Part shown: one piece after another, positions 13,101 through 28,100 of the stretch
Layout of the letters: each line of letters starts with the position of its first letter
Numbering within the stretch: position 1 is the first letter of the stretch
Source of the DNA: Naumovozyma dairenensis CBS 421
Lineage: Eukaryota; Ascomycota; Saccharomycetes; Saccharomycetales; Saccharomycetaceae
Assembly (NCBI RefSeq): GCF_000227115.2
Contig: NC_016489.1
Location: forward strand, 372,001 to 436,000
Direction: 5' to 3'
DNA length: 64,000 nt
Program-made: the position numbers and the translations under genes
The notes under the pieces: generated by a model
Told to the model about the DNA's origin: nothing
Databases searched by the model: none
The model's input: only the letters and a program-made list of their open reading frames with translations

Positions 13101-16100
13101 CCGTTTAAAGATTACATATATAATATTTTAAATGTAATATAGTCTATATATACACTCTATAAACTTATAATTGTGACGAATCTAATGTCAAAGACAGCTT
13201 TCTATTATCATATTATGAAATGAATGCCTGTCTTAAATATTTTACTTAAATTGTAATAAAAGATCCTAGGGAGACTGAAAAAGGAACAAAGAAATTATAG
13301 AATCATAACTGTGCAGCTGCCCCATCCTGGGAGGACTTATCATTTGATAGCGAATTAATTTTGGCTTTCAATTCATCTAAAACATTCCTTTTACCTTGAA
13401 TTTCCAACTCAGCATTTTGTAAATAGGATTCCCAATCTTCAGCGGATTTAGATAACAATTTCTTGCAATCATTATTATTTTCAATTAATGATTTACAATT
13501 CTTTAATCGATGTCTAATGAACCCCGTGGCTGTTTCTAATTGATTTGTCGAGCTACTTGGATCCTTTTTAATTTGATATAATGAATAGAAAATATGCGGT
13601 ACAAATTCAGAGGACGTTGAAGAAGATGAGGACAAGACCTGCGTATTTGAACCGGCTCCAGCTGATGCTTCATTCGATATGGTAGGATCTGTCGACTGTA
13701 CGGATTGTATAGATTGTGGTATAAGTATCGATTGAATTTTCTTCAAACTTTCATTTTGTAAGCTCATTATGTCGTAGTAATGGTAGTAAATAGTTGGTGG
13801 ATAATAGATATACTAAATTCTTGGTTGACCTAGTGAAACAAAAGTTCTTGACAGTTTTCAGTTGTATTCTATTATGTAGTTTTGGTCATTTTGCACTACA
13901 TCGACTTCTTTACTGTTAACATCTTATACAAGTAAGTATTTTCAATTAAGCGCCCGACTTCGTGATAGTGCACACGATTTATTGTGCCAGTAATTCAGCT
14001 ATACTCGAGGAAGAATAATGTCATATATATATTCGATTTTATAATCACATATAAGGAGGACAAACATATGAAAGAAAGAATTTATATTTGGGTATGGAAT
14101 GTGTTTGTTGTTTTTAGGAACTCTAAGTTGTGAGAGACATTAACGCTTGTCTTAAAGAAGATAATGGCCGGATGCTGCATATGAACCACTAAAAATCTTG
14201 TATGTTAATAGATATAATATGTGCAAAGGGAAAAGTTGATAAGCTCGATGTGACAAATACTGATCAAAATAAAAATATATATACCAAGGTTTTATACACT
14301 GTGAGGGCGATACGTTAGGTGCATTTTACATATGATGGAAAGAAATTTATGAGGCGGGAGTTGATGATACAAAAATATTGAAATTAGGCTATACTATACT
14401 CTACTTTTCGTAGTTTCAATTAGCTACTGGTTATTGCTAGTAAATAAATGAATTAAAGACTTTGCAGCTTTAACACTCATTGGAGTTTCTTGATGTCTTA
14501 AATGAGGAAGATATTGCTTTTTACAACTATTTCTTTCAATAGTTGCGTACTTATCGTCCATAACATTCTCACGAATTGGTGTTATCGTATTAACATCACT
14601 AGTGGTGGAGTTTCCATGACTATTTGGAGAATATATACCGTCTATTGAACCTACTGTAAAAAGTGCCTCTTGCGAAGAAGATGTACCATTTGCATTAGTA
14701 GATATTGATACTATCGAATTAGACTTTTGTTGTACGTTTATATTTTTTTTGATTCGGTCTAATTTTTTAGATTTAGCAGGTGTTTTATAATATCCATGTG
14801 AGACAACCAATTTCCTTCTAAACACAGTCTTGTCGTTATCTGTGATTGTATCGGTATTGAGGTTAGATTTACTTAGTTCCTTAAATGATAATGTTGTTTG
14901 GTTTGTGTTATATTTGAAAAGTGCAAATTGGAGTCTTATTTGTAATTGTTTAGCAATCTTGGAAAAGTCTCTAGAGTTATGCCTTTTCTCTATTATGCTA
15001 TGCTGATATTGTAATGGTACATTTTCCTTATTTGCAGTTGAGAGAGAGTTTCTAAGAATAGATTCTTTAGTATTATAGTTCCTCAATGGTGAAGTGTCAT
15101 GCGATAGAGTGTCTTTGTGCAAATTGATGTCTTTTTCTAAGGTAATTTTAGGGAACGAATTCGGCTGTTTAGGAGAAGGTATATTCATCAATGATTTAAT
15201 TGGTGGTAAGGTAGTTTGACCACTATTTATGCTATTATTGTTCTTAATGGACAAAGGAGCAGCCAAAGCTATTTTATTTATCCTTGAATCAGAATATATT
15301 CCCAATGGTGCTCTGTGGCCTTGAAACGACATGTTTCTTTATTTTTATTTTATAAGTATAATTTTTTGGTCTCTGTCTGAATAATCAAGCCGTTCAAAAC
15401 CAAACTATTACTATCAGATGTCCTTTGTCCTATAGATCTAGTTTCTATTTATTACCACCAATTTCAGTCCGAGTATGCAATTGTGATCGTAAGGACTGGA
15501 CAGTAGATATCTAAAACTCTAACTAAACTTGTATATAACTCTAATTTCAAGTCTAAACTCAAATCCTGATATAAAGCCAAAGGCATAACTTACCTTAAGT
15601 GGATAATGACACTGCACTGGCTCCTAGTGGCCTTTGTGGAACACTCACTATGTCTTTACTTACTTACTTATTTTTTTTCACGTTTATTCGCAATGTTTTT
15701 GTTTACAAAATGACCCAAATAGGTAAATACTCGAACGATCGCGAAAACACGTGAAATTTTTTCGAAAAATCAACAGTACGCGTAAACCAGATTTTTGGCG
15801 TATTTTGTCATCATCTTCCCAAATATAGGTAAAGAAAGATCATGGAATAACAGAATACATTGACTGACTTGCTGCTCTTTATGAAGGCTCATTTTGGTGG
15901 TATATATTACCAAAAGAATTATACAAGAAGTGTGCACATATAGTGACTGCAGACTAATATCTCACCAAAAAAGCAAAGATGTTTAGACAAAATAAAAGAA
16001 AAATTGCATCAAGAAGAAATTTTGATTCATCACCATACGTCGATAACGGTAGCAACGAGTCCACTCCATTTGCTTTAGCTCCCACTTCAACTGAAGAAGA

Positions 16101-19100
16101 GAAGAAACTATATGATAGCATATATGACTCTAAGTTATCGTTCTATACTTCTCGACCACAAGGTGAAATTACATTGGAACAATTTGAAACATGGGCTGTT
16201 GATAGATTGAAGATTCTGTTAGAAATTGAATCATGTATATCAAGAAATAAATCATTAAAGGAGATCGAAACTATTATCAAACCACAGTTCCAAAAATTGT
16301 TACCATTCAATACAGATGATTTCCAAGACAAGAAGAAGGATTATTACTCCCATTTTATATTAAGATTATGTTTCTGTCGCACAAATGAACTAAGAGATAA
16401 ATTCATCAGAGCAGAAACTTTATTATTGAAAATAAGATTCAATATGTTGACATCTTTTGAACAGGCAAAATTTGTTCAATCGCTGAACTTGGCTAAATTG
16501 CAATTCATATCAGATGAGGAGAAAAATGAATTATGGAAACCATTGTATCAAACAGTGACGCCAGCTTTAATATATCAAATGAATTTATCAGATGAACAAC
16601 AACGTAAATTATTTTTCCAAAATGAAAAGTTTTTGAAACTACCGTTCGAAAATGTAATTGAATTAATCGGGAATAGACAAGTGTTCTTACGGAAGGGGTA
16701 TGCCTATTTACCACAATTCCAACAATTAAACTTAATCGCTACTGAATTTTCTAACCAATTAAGCGACTCTCTATTAAAGACATATCAATATTTACCACGT
16801 CTTAATGAAGATGATAGACTAATACCTATCTTAAATCATTTATCTTCTGGTTATACAGTTGCTGATTTCAATGAGAATAACAAGTTCGGAATGTATGGGG
16901 AAGGAAATGATGACGAAATCAATGCTCAAAGTGTATATTCTGAAGAAATTAGTTCAAATTATCCGCTATGTGTCAAGAATTTATTTTATGGATTGAAAAA
17001 AGATGGCCATTTGAAATATCAAGGTAGACAACAATTAAGTTTATTTTTGAAAGGTATCGGGCTAAGTGCTGAAGAATCTTTGAAATTTTGGTGTGATGCA
17101 TTTACTAAAAACAATAAAATGACTGTAGAGAAGTTTAACAAGGAATATCGTTATAATTTCAGACATAATTACGGGCTAGAAGGTAATAGAATCAATTATA
17201 AACCATGGGATTGTAGGACAATTCTATCTAAACCAAGACCTGGAAGAGGTGAGTATCATGGATGTCCATATCGTGATTGGAGTAGTGAGAAATTAACTGC
17301 AGAATTGAAAACCATGAATCTGACAAACCCACAAATTACATCGATATTGGATTCTTGTGAAAAGGGTGAATATACAGTCGCATTAACAAAAACATTTGAG
17401 TTTACCCATAATATATCAGCCACTGATCTTGACATCGATGAACAGACACATATTTCTCATCCAAATTTGTATTTTGAAAGGTCGAGGCAACTACAAAAAA
17501 AGAGAAAAGAAATGGAAAAGGAGATGAAATCTAAAGTATAAGTAACATCTTTGAGAGTACGTAAATTACAACAATGAATGGAGCTAAAAAATATAACGTA
17601 CGTAACATAGATAGGTATTTTTTCAATGCACTGAGTACTACCTCACTAATCAATATGTAAAGTTCGAATTTTGCTAAGTACGTAATGCTATTAGCGTAGA
17701 TGAAACGAGCAACTTTACAGGTTGCTTGCGTGGTTGGGCAAAATCAAATCTAGTTGTTTTTTGATTTTGATTTTTGTCTTTTTGTTTTTAATTTCCAGAG
17801 ACAATAAATCAAGGATAAGAAAACTGAATATGAGAAACAAGACAAAAGTCGCCTCTATCGAAGCTATATAAATTGAATGGGGGACTTATCTGTACTTCGT
17901 AAACTTCGATACTAGGAGAGTGTCTTTGATTTACTAGAGATAGTAAGTACCTTCTTACGTAGAGGCCTGTGATAAAAGTGTCGGAACTTAATGCTTCGAT
18001 TTTGTACTTCAAAAACAAACTGACTTTTAGAAGTATGGGGCGTCGGAAAATTTTACTGAATATTTATGTTGTCCGAAAAACATTTTCAGGTATTTGAACG
18101 TCTGTAGGACATATTGTCATGAGCAGGGTCACCTTCATCTTCGTTTGGATAATAATAATGAAACCATTCTCACCTACCCAAAATTAACTCGGTTAAACTT
18201 TGTTTTCGGGAATGCAAAAGAAATTTCCAGAATTCACAATCGACTTTAGTTCCAGTATGAATCATAATGTACTCTCCTGATATTATACAGTGATTACCAA
18301 TTTCTGCATTTATGTAGGTGAAATTACAAGTATTGTTCTTTTTCACCCGCGTGGATTCTTTGTGATATTGTTATTGTTGACTCAAAAATGGTCAACTATC
18401 AGAGAAACGCCGTAGCAAAACTGATATGTCTGTCTACTTAAAAAGTTTTAAACTACGTGCATATGTACGGACAGTAGTTAGGATCCTTGAAGTGAGAAAA
18501 GCCTCCGGGAATTTCTGGAAGTTTTCTGCTAAATATCTGGGAAATCGTCAAATGCAAAAACTTTGAATTACTGCACACTACATTAATTATTTCTATGTGT
18601 GAACGTATTTATGTACTTGTGAGGAGACCTGCGACGGATAAGAATTTGGTCTATACTAAGGGATTTTGGGCCAACCCTACCTTTTTTAGTCCCTACCGAA
18701 ACTTTTCAATCCAATCCTAATCCAATTCTTGTTTTTTAATTAATATAATATGTAAAAAATATATCATAAAATCATACTATACTACTAGTATTATTTCATT
18801 TTTAATTTAAATCCTTGTCCCAATCCATGAACAGAATAGACCAACCCTATTTCAATCCTCAAATTTTGATATCTACCCTACTTTTTTTCAAAATTTGCGC
18901 CGCCTATCCTAGCTTTTTTCAGTCCATTAATCCTAGTCCGTCATAACTTGTGCACAATTGGTGACGGAAGTAGTGTGTAGCAGACATGGGAGGGGTACGG
19001 TGGGGTAGATATTTTTTTTTCTGGGGTTGCAACGGGAGGGGGGGCATGTTAGGGGTTGGGCAAGCGTTAGGGTAGAAGCTATTAGTTTAGTCAAAGTTTA

Positions 19101-22100
19101 GGGTAGGAGCAGGGTAGAAATTTCCAGTTTTTACCTAGAAGTAGGGGTAAATAATTGGTTCTGGGTTAAGTGCCAGAAAAAGCCGCCCAGGAATATCTAA
19201 GCTAGAACCAGGGGGGTAGGCTAGAACCTGATTAAAGTAAACTAGGGGGGAAGACTAGAAATTTTTTGAAGCAGGGTAGAGACCAGACTAGGAAGTACCA
19301 AAAGAGGGTAGGCTAGAAAAATGTTTCTACTCCTCCCATGTCTAGTGTTGAGATGGTTTTCTATACGCACATCTTTAAAGAATTTAGACAAAAAGTTGTG
19401 CTTTTTCATACTGAGCCCACCGGGTTCTAAGAAAACATCGTATTAGCATTTTTGTACAAATCTTATAAAATAAAATGGTTTTTGCAATGATAAAAACCCG
19501 ATTGAGAACCAAACACAAGGGAGTTGTATGCAGAACAACTTCCATCCTCAAGAAAGCTCATTGAAATTTCTCCGCAAAGAAGTTCGAAAAACATAATCTG
19601 ACTCATGCACACTGAAAAAGTTTTTGGAAATATATTATTAGGCTCACAGATATAAGGTTCAAATTCTGCTCATAGTAAATATCTAAAACAATATTCCTCA
19701 CGTTCCTTCTCTGCTTTATCGTAATACATGGTATATATCCTTGAAGTAGTGTTTAGTCTTCAACGATATATAACATGTATTACGATATATCGTCAACCAA
19801 GGTTTCGACATTACAAAAACAGACAGTACAGCTGAAAATCTTCAAACTGGAAACTGGAACAAAACCTTTACCATCCCCCCCCGCTCAATTGGAAAGGAAC
19901 TAAGGCCGCTGTGAAGAAGCCTTGAAGTCTTTTAATTTTCTTGACCAGTTCGACATTAAAAAAAAAATAGAAAATAGAATACAAAGAATCTCATTACGGG
20001 TCAGAAAACCGTTACTTCGGTGTTCGGAAATCTCCTGACTTGTGCGTTCATGCGTACCTTACTCCCGGACCAGAGTTCGCCCTGTTGCAAACGCAACTTT
20101 TTTTATGCGTTAAAATTTGAATTTTCTTGGTGTGATTATCACGGAAAGAAGTAAGAAAGGACCTCAGAGAAATGAACTGGATCAATCTCTGAGGACTTTT
20201 GGCACTGCGTACGTTATTTGTCCTCCCAAGCCTGAATACTCTTGCAACATCCGTGCGTCTAATCCGTGGAGGTTCTGATACTTATCTTTCAAGGTATATT
20301 GTTTTGGAGGCAAACCACTGAGTCCAACGAAGGCACGTCGGTTTTTGAACGGTCTCTCGCCACCGAGGAAACTATCGCAGGAACTGAAAACCGCACTGTT
20401 ATTAATAATTTCATCTAATGTTTCAGAGTTCTTCTCTCCGACGTTTTAGAGAATAGGCACGGGAGTCAGAATGGTCGAATTGAATCTTCTGTTCAGACAA
20501 CATGCTACCAAAAAAACGCGTGGGGGAGGGGGGTAGAAGAACTACCTGATTACCCGATTAGTAACTGTTTTTCCACGTTGGACCACCTCGCCTGTTTAAG
20601 GGAAGAAAACTGTGCAGTCGTCACAGTTGTCCTGCTACGTAAAGCCTCTGCATGTACATGAATTAAAACAATGAATTGGAAAAATTTTCTCTATAAAGTT
20701 CTCCTGCAGAGACACATTTGAATCTGAAGTTTTTTTCCCTCAGAAATTACTGTGAGGGGGAGGATTGGTTTGGGAATCACGTCCAAAACCTTATGTATTT
20801 CACTTCCGCGTCCAAACCGGGGTAGATTTCGTGGTAGATTTCAAACAAAGCGAGCATGATCTGTTCGAGGCCAACTTTGATTTTGGATTTTTACCATATC
20901 GATGCCCTGGTGAAAAATATTTTCTTTACTACATTTTAATTACAAAAAAGCAATGTTATACAAAAGGAATTGAAATAGAATCAACAATCCAAATTTACTG
21001 AACTCTATCTTGATATATTCTAGGCGTTACGACAACGGGGAGTACACAGTTTTCAACATCAAAGACGAAGTTTCTGGATTTGTCAGGGCAATCTCTTACT
21101 AGGAGAGGACGAAAAAAAAATCGATTATACCATTGATTAAGAAATAATAGAACTCAAGTAATGTGTTCTAAGAGACAACGGCCAATAGATAATCCTATGG
21201 ACGCTCCTTCTAATAATTTCGATGGTAGGCAAGGAAGCAATGACAATCCACAGCTGCAAAATAAAATTTTGAATACGAATACGCTTCAAAGTGTAGAACT
21301 ACAAAAAATACTCCAATGATACATGGGTACCGCCCAATACAGCTCAACCACAATATATAATGAATGTTGTTCCTACATCCAATATATATCCATACTATGC
21401 GACAGCAGCTCCTCCTCCTCCACATATGTCAATGGCACCGTCTCCCAATGTGCAAGTTCTCCCTCAGTATTATTACTATAATCCTGTTCCAAATGCGGCA
21501 GAAGCTGGGCCAATAACTATTACTCGCCCTGTATCGTACCCTACAATCTCAGGACATCCTATCAGCCAAACACCACCTTTGCCAGGTCATAATTCCTCTT
21601 TTCATCCTTCGCAATCGTTCAACTTACAAAATTCTCATCCTGATCATGTCAGCATGGAACTGATAAACAAAGGCCAACCACAAATGAATAGTACATTAGT
21701 TTATCCTGCTCCACAGAGATTCAATAGTAATCAATCTAACCAAGATCCTATTACGAGGCCACCGTCATCTGGAAGAACTTCTCCCATCGCAATGGAACAT
21801 AATAATAACCATACTTTGATAGATAGTTCGCTTTACCAACATGCGTCACGTCGTCCGCGTATCATTACAACGATGTGGGAAGATGAGGGTACTTTATGTT
21901 ACCAAGTGGAAGCAAATAGTGTTTCTGTGATACGTCGTGCCGACAATGACATGATCAACGGGACAAAGCTGTTAAATGTAACCAAAATGACGAGAGGGAG
22001 AAGAGACGGTATATTAAGAACAGAAAAGATTAGGAAGGTGGTCAAAATAGGATCAATGCACCTTAAAGGGGTTTGGATTCCATTTGATAGGGCATATGAA

Positions 22101-25100
22101 ATTGCACGAAGAGAAAAAATACTGGATCTTTTGTATCCTCTGTTTGTTCAAGATATTAAAGGTTTTCTTCGACAGTCACAACAAATGATAGATACTGGTG
22201 AAAGGAGAGAGGGGAATATGCGAATAACGCGTGTTCCAACACCACCACTTCAACACAATACGTACCCGCCTCATTCCCAGAATGTTGTCGGATTAATTCC
22301 GAATTACCAGATGCATAGAATGGATAGTAATCATAGTGATGTTCAGAATTTTCCATCTCCACACGTCACGAATCACCACACAACGCTGGTACAACCACAT
22401 GGTAATAGTTTCCATGTTATGTTATCTCATCCTCCTACACATCCTCATCAGCATCTAATACAAACCCCTGACGCAAGCAACAGGAATAGTACGACCAATC
22501 TTCATACTCATTCTTATCATATATCCCCGACCATGCCGCCTCCAGCTCGACTTCGAAAGCATACACATGTAGGAACCATGCAGTATGTACCGCAGCATGA
22601 AAGGCAGAGTAACGAAATAAAGGAAGTAGAGCGTACTTTAAGTTTACCGCAATTATCTGAAGTAATTAGACAGAGTTCACAGATTGATATAAGTGGCAAA
22701 CGTCCCTTTCAGGATGTTATTTCTCATTGTAATAGAAACAAAATAAGATCTACGGAAGGAAATAGAAATAAAATTCCTAAATTGAATTCTCCAGCGCTTA
22801 CGGTGGAGAAGAAACAAGAAAATCTCAGTGATAAAGGACCAACTAATTCCCATAAATGAATTCGTATACCAACTAGACCAAAAATTTTACGAAGTTATTT
22901 ACCAAGTTCTTTTCCTTAGAAGTACATAATTATAGATCTCACTTTTTAGTATTATTTATTCCATATATTCCGAATATTCCTATCCAGTTGTATTTTTTTT
23001 ATTAACTTTTTTTACCTTTGTAATAATCTGGCAATAAAAGCCTTCAAGAAAACGTCAAGCCTCCTTTTCAGAATTCATTACCTGCTCTCATTTAACATGT
23101 CGTTGTCTTCAAATGCTTGAGGAAAATGTTACGCGTCATTGTTTTTCCTTATGTACACTCTAAATCTGAAAAATATATGGTCTACTAAGAGTACAGAGGG
23201 TCAAAAACACAACAAAAATGACAAAAACTATAGACGCTCTCGAGGTTGAATAAGTAACAAGATTTAAACCATGATTAGACAAGGATCTCACAAAAAGGGG
23301 GTTCCACACAACAATATTTTATTGAAAGTGTGTCATGTTTAGAGATCAGGGCCGCAACGTCTCTCCAACTCCAAGACGATACCATTATACCTCAGGCGAC
23401 AATGCTCATTATTATAATTATCCCAACGTAACCAAGGAAGATATTAATGGTGACAAGCTGCTCCCCAAAGAAGCAAAATTATCTACAAGGGCAATCGATG
23501 AATTGATTGAACAAAATAGGCAGTTAAGAAGAGATTTGCTTGGTAGAGATGAAGAAAATGAAAAACTCCGAATTTTAAATACTTCTTTGAAAAATAAATT
23601 AATTAAATATACTGATTTAAATAAGATCCTTCAAGATGAAAAAACAGATTTGGAGTTTGATAATTCCAATCTTAGAAAAAGAAATGATCGATTAAGAACT
23701 ACTATCAAAAAATTGTCTCTTTCCACGAACATTTTAGCCGATGATGCTGACTTTGATGTTGAGAATGATGCTAGTGCTCAATTAGAAAGTAAAGATGATA
23801 ATTGTATTCAGATACCAAAACGGAAACATGTCAATGTTTCGTCGACTTTATCTCGGAACGAAGACATGCATAAAAGTAAGAACTCATCTGAAATATTAAA
23901 TGAAAAATTAGATAAATTAATTGAATACTTATCTCAGGTGAAAAAAGAGACTGGCAACAAGGATACTTCCTCTCACTTAGCAGTACAGCCAAATTTGGAA
24001 CACATCAATCCAACGGAGAAAATTCTCACTACAGATCCTGTAATACAAGAAAGTTTGGAAATTCGAGAATTAGAGGAAAAGGTTGAACAAGCGAAGAAGA
24101 AAACATTACTGAAGCAAGAAAATGAACTACGTAAGCTTTCATTGAGCAATGAATTGATGGATCTACTGACCAAATTATCCGTTGAAGAACATGGAGAATT
24201 TGACGTTCCAAAGCCCCAGAACAACAAAAAATATTACCCGAAATGCGAGGAAGGCCATTTAAATAGATAGATGATTTAGATATAATTATTCTTTGTACAT
24301 ATATAAACGAAGATACTGTCACGTTCTAGGCTATTTGGCCTTTTCCGTGGCGCTTTCCGCGAAGGTGATTAACGAAGTGAACGAGTGAAATTTTTCCATG
24401 GCATCGCTTTCTGAATGGGTTCGATGAGTTTCAGCGAATACTATATATTTATATAGAGATATTGAAATGGGAAATTTGAATCTGAAGTTATCTTGATACG
24501 CATTTATAGAAGAAAAGAAAAGAAAACATACAACTAGATCCCTAGGAGTGTAGATTATAGAAAGAAGAGAATATCATCACCGAAAGGAACATACTCATCG
24601 ATAGGCATACTCATCGATAAACATACTACTCATACTACTCACCGATAGACAGTAATACACATCAATAGGATTGATTTTTATCTGCTAATCATTGAGCTTA
24701 GTGTACGTGTATTTTAAGAGCTACAAGATATAAGTTTTGATATTGGTAATAATTATCTGCCGGTATAGATCTAACTATTGAGCTTATATTGGATACAGAG
24801 ATAATAGAATAGTAGATATTGCATTCGTTATCTTCTAATTTCTCAAAAGTAGAAATACCAAAGATCAGACAGATCAGATTCCTAACTCATTATCAAGGTA
24901 ATCAAGATAATAAGGACGCAATTTCACCCAAACTGGTCATAACAGACGTAAAAGATTTCATATCATAGGCGTCTATAATTTTTTATAAAGGATCAAAGTG
25001 CAGGGTAAAAGTTGAGTTATACTCGGTTTTTAAATAAGAGTGCGGCATATATATTATCGCGAGGTAATATATCACAAAATCGTGACAAGAAGGGAAAAAA

Positions 25101-28100
25101 TAAATATACTCCGATACGGGGAGTCGAACCCCGGTCTCCACGGTGAAAGCGTGATGTGATAGCCGTTACACTATATCGGATTATTTTATAGAAAAAATAA
25201 TAGTTTAGAGTAAACTTCTTGCTCTCAAACAAAGCATCAGTATTTTCTTCTTGATAGCAGTTATAAAACAGTAAATTTTGAAATAATATATAGAATGAGT
25301 CTCAAGAGGGAAAAAAAAAGGTTCATTAAATTTCTGACAAACTTTATGAATACATGTAATTCAAGAATAAAACATCAGTATCACGATATTTTATTCTGTA
25401 TAACCGTTCAAATATACACACAAAAAGATAAATACGCATGGACTATTTCAAAAAAGCTATATGGGGTCCCGACCCAAAAGAGCAACAACGGACGATAAAG
25501 ACTATGTTGAAGAAAAATAGTAGAGCAATTGAAAAATCACTACGAGAGTTGTCAGCATTACAAAAAACGTCTCAGCAATTAATAAAAAGATCAGCGAAGA
25601 AGAATGATATCAAAGCAGTGAGGACGTACGCTAAGGAATTATATGCTATTAATAAACAATATGAAAGAATGTACACTTCAAAGGCACAGTTAGAGTCTGT
25701 TTCCATGAAGATCGAAGAAGCATTCAAGATGAAGAATCTGTCAGAGCAAATGGGTCAAAGTACGGGACTAATGATGGAGGTGAACTCTTTAGTGAGGTTA
25801 CCCGAGTTACAAGGGACTATGATGGAATTAGAGAAGGAATTGATGAAGTCAGGTATTATAAGTGAAATGATAGATGATACTATGGAAGCTGTCGGGGAAT
25901 CCAACGAAGAAATGGAAGAGGAAGCAGATGCAGAAGTTAATAAAATTATTGAACAATATACTACCGAGAAGTTCAACAAGGTGAATGAAGTACCGGTAAC
26001 AGACTTGGATAACGCAGAGCCCCAAGAGGAAGAGAAAGAAGTTCCTGAAGAACAAGTCGATGAAGAAGCAGATAAGATGCTTAGAGAGATGAAGGAAAGG
26101 TTGAATGCATTACAGAATTAATGACTGTCTGAAACAGCCAAGTAAGTTCGGAGCCCCTAGATTTCATATGCACATAGCAATACATTGTCCTGAATAGGAA
26201 GGTTTCCATCATAAAAGTGTATATTATTCACTTACTAACAGAAGTTAGATACTCTTATACAACCAAGAAACATTTATGTCTGTAGTATTCTCATAAGGGT
26301 ATATATAAACTTGCACAAACTCTATATTATATGACGACCGTACACCGCATACTGTAATGTTTAGATCCCTTGCATATTGCTTTGTTATGCGTTGGCTGAA
26401 ATTTAAAAGGAGTTTTTAAGACAAAATATATTCTTCAACTGTTTAATTAAGGTCAACTAACACGGTTTTTGGTACCAATACAAAGTAAAGGGTCATCAAA
26501 ATTTATATTCGTTATTAGGGAAAGTTATAGAAAGTTATAGAAAGTTATAAATATTACTTTTTTGCTTTGTACCATTATTGAAGATATACATTTGTTAACG
26601 AACCTCGTTTGCTTAACATATTCGAATTGAAAATCACGTAACGATTTGGTTGGCATCTCAAAAAAGAAATAAGGCAGTTTATAAAAAGATAAGGATGAGA
26701 TCGTTTTTGAGCTTGAATCGATCGATCTATGATAGGGGAAAAGTATCAAGATCGATGACGATACTATTTTGTACATTCTTCTTCTTTCTGAATACAGTTA
26801 CAGCAAATAAAGAAAAGATTAACCAGAAAGAATATGAAGTATGTTCTGGGATGTACTCTAAAGAAGACTATGGCGGTAAGGTAGACCCATTTATTTCATT
26901 CAACTTGAAAAAATTAAATTCCAAGAATTCAGATGATGAATCAGATCCTAGTGTGACGGTGGCAATATTTGATTTCCAAGACTACCTTCACTTAGGTGTT
27001 GATTTACCAGATGGCAAAAAATACTACACTTGCGATGATTATACCATTGACTTAGGTCTTTGTGCTGAAGAAGATAGAGACCAATTTATTGTCCAAGATG
27101 TCGTCTATGATCCATACACTAAAACAAACAAAAGTCTAAGTAACCCAGTTATGTCATTTTCTCAAGATGCGTTGGGTTTACATGATACTAAGTATCCAGT
27201 TAAAAAAACTGGGTACTATTGTGTTACTGTTTTGACAAATTCCGCTGATACAAGATTTGATGCAACTATCAATTTCAGAAACGCTTATGGTAACTTAGCA
27301 GGTTCAGAAATCAATAAATTACCACTTTATGGATTACTAGCTATTGCTTATGCTATTGCTATGGCTCTTTATTCCTTCTCGGTTTGGAAACATAAGCATG
27401 AATTATTACCATTACATAAATATCTATTAGCGTTCTTTTTGTTTTTGACAGCAGAAACCATTGCTGTTTGGACATATTACGATATTAAGAACGAAAAAGG
27501 GGATTCTGCTGGTGCCAAAGTATATATGGTTTTCTTATCTATTCTAACTGCCGGTAAAGTAACTTTCTCATTTTTCCTATTATTAGTTACTGCATTAGGT
27601 TATGGTATCGTTTATCCAAAATTAAATAAGAAATTAATGAGACGTTGTCAATTCTATGCTCTTTTCACTTATTGTTGGTGTATTGCATTTTTGATTCAAA
27701 GTTACCTAGCTGATACTGAGGATCCATCACCTTTAATCTTAATCACATTTATTCCAATGGGTATCTGTTTACTTGGATTTTACTTTATGGTTTTAAGATC
27801 TATGACAAAGACAGTTGCATATTTGAAAGATCAAAGACAAGTCGTGAAATTAAACATGTACAAGAAACTTCTGTTGATTATTTATGCATCTTTTGTCTTT
27901 ATGCTAGCTGGATGCGTTCTAACATCATTTATCTTCATTGGTATGAATTCAATAGATATGATAGAGAAGAATTGGAGATCTAGATTTTTCATGACTGATT
28001 TCTGGCCAACTTTGGTATATTTTGCCGTTTTCGTTATTATTGCATTTATTTGGAGACCAACAGATACATCATATATGTTGGCTGTCTCTCAGCAATTACC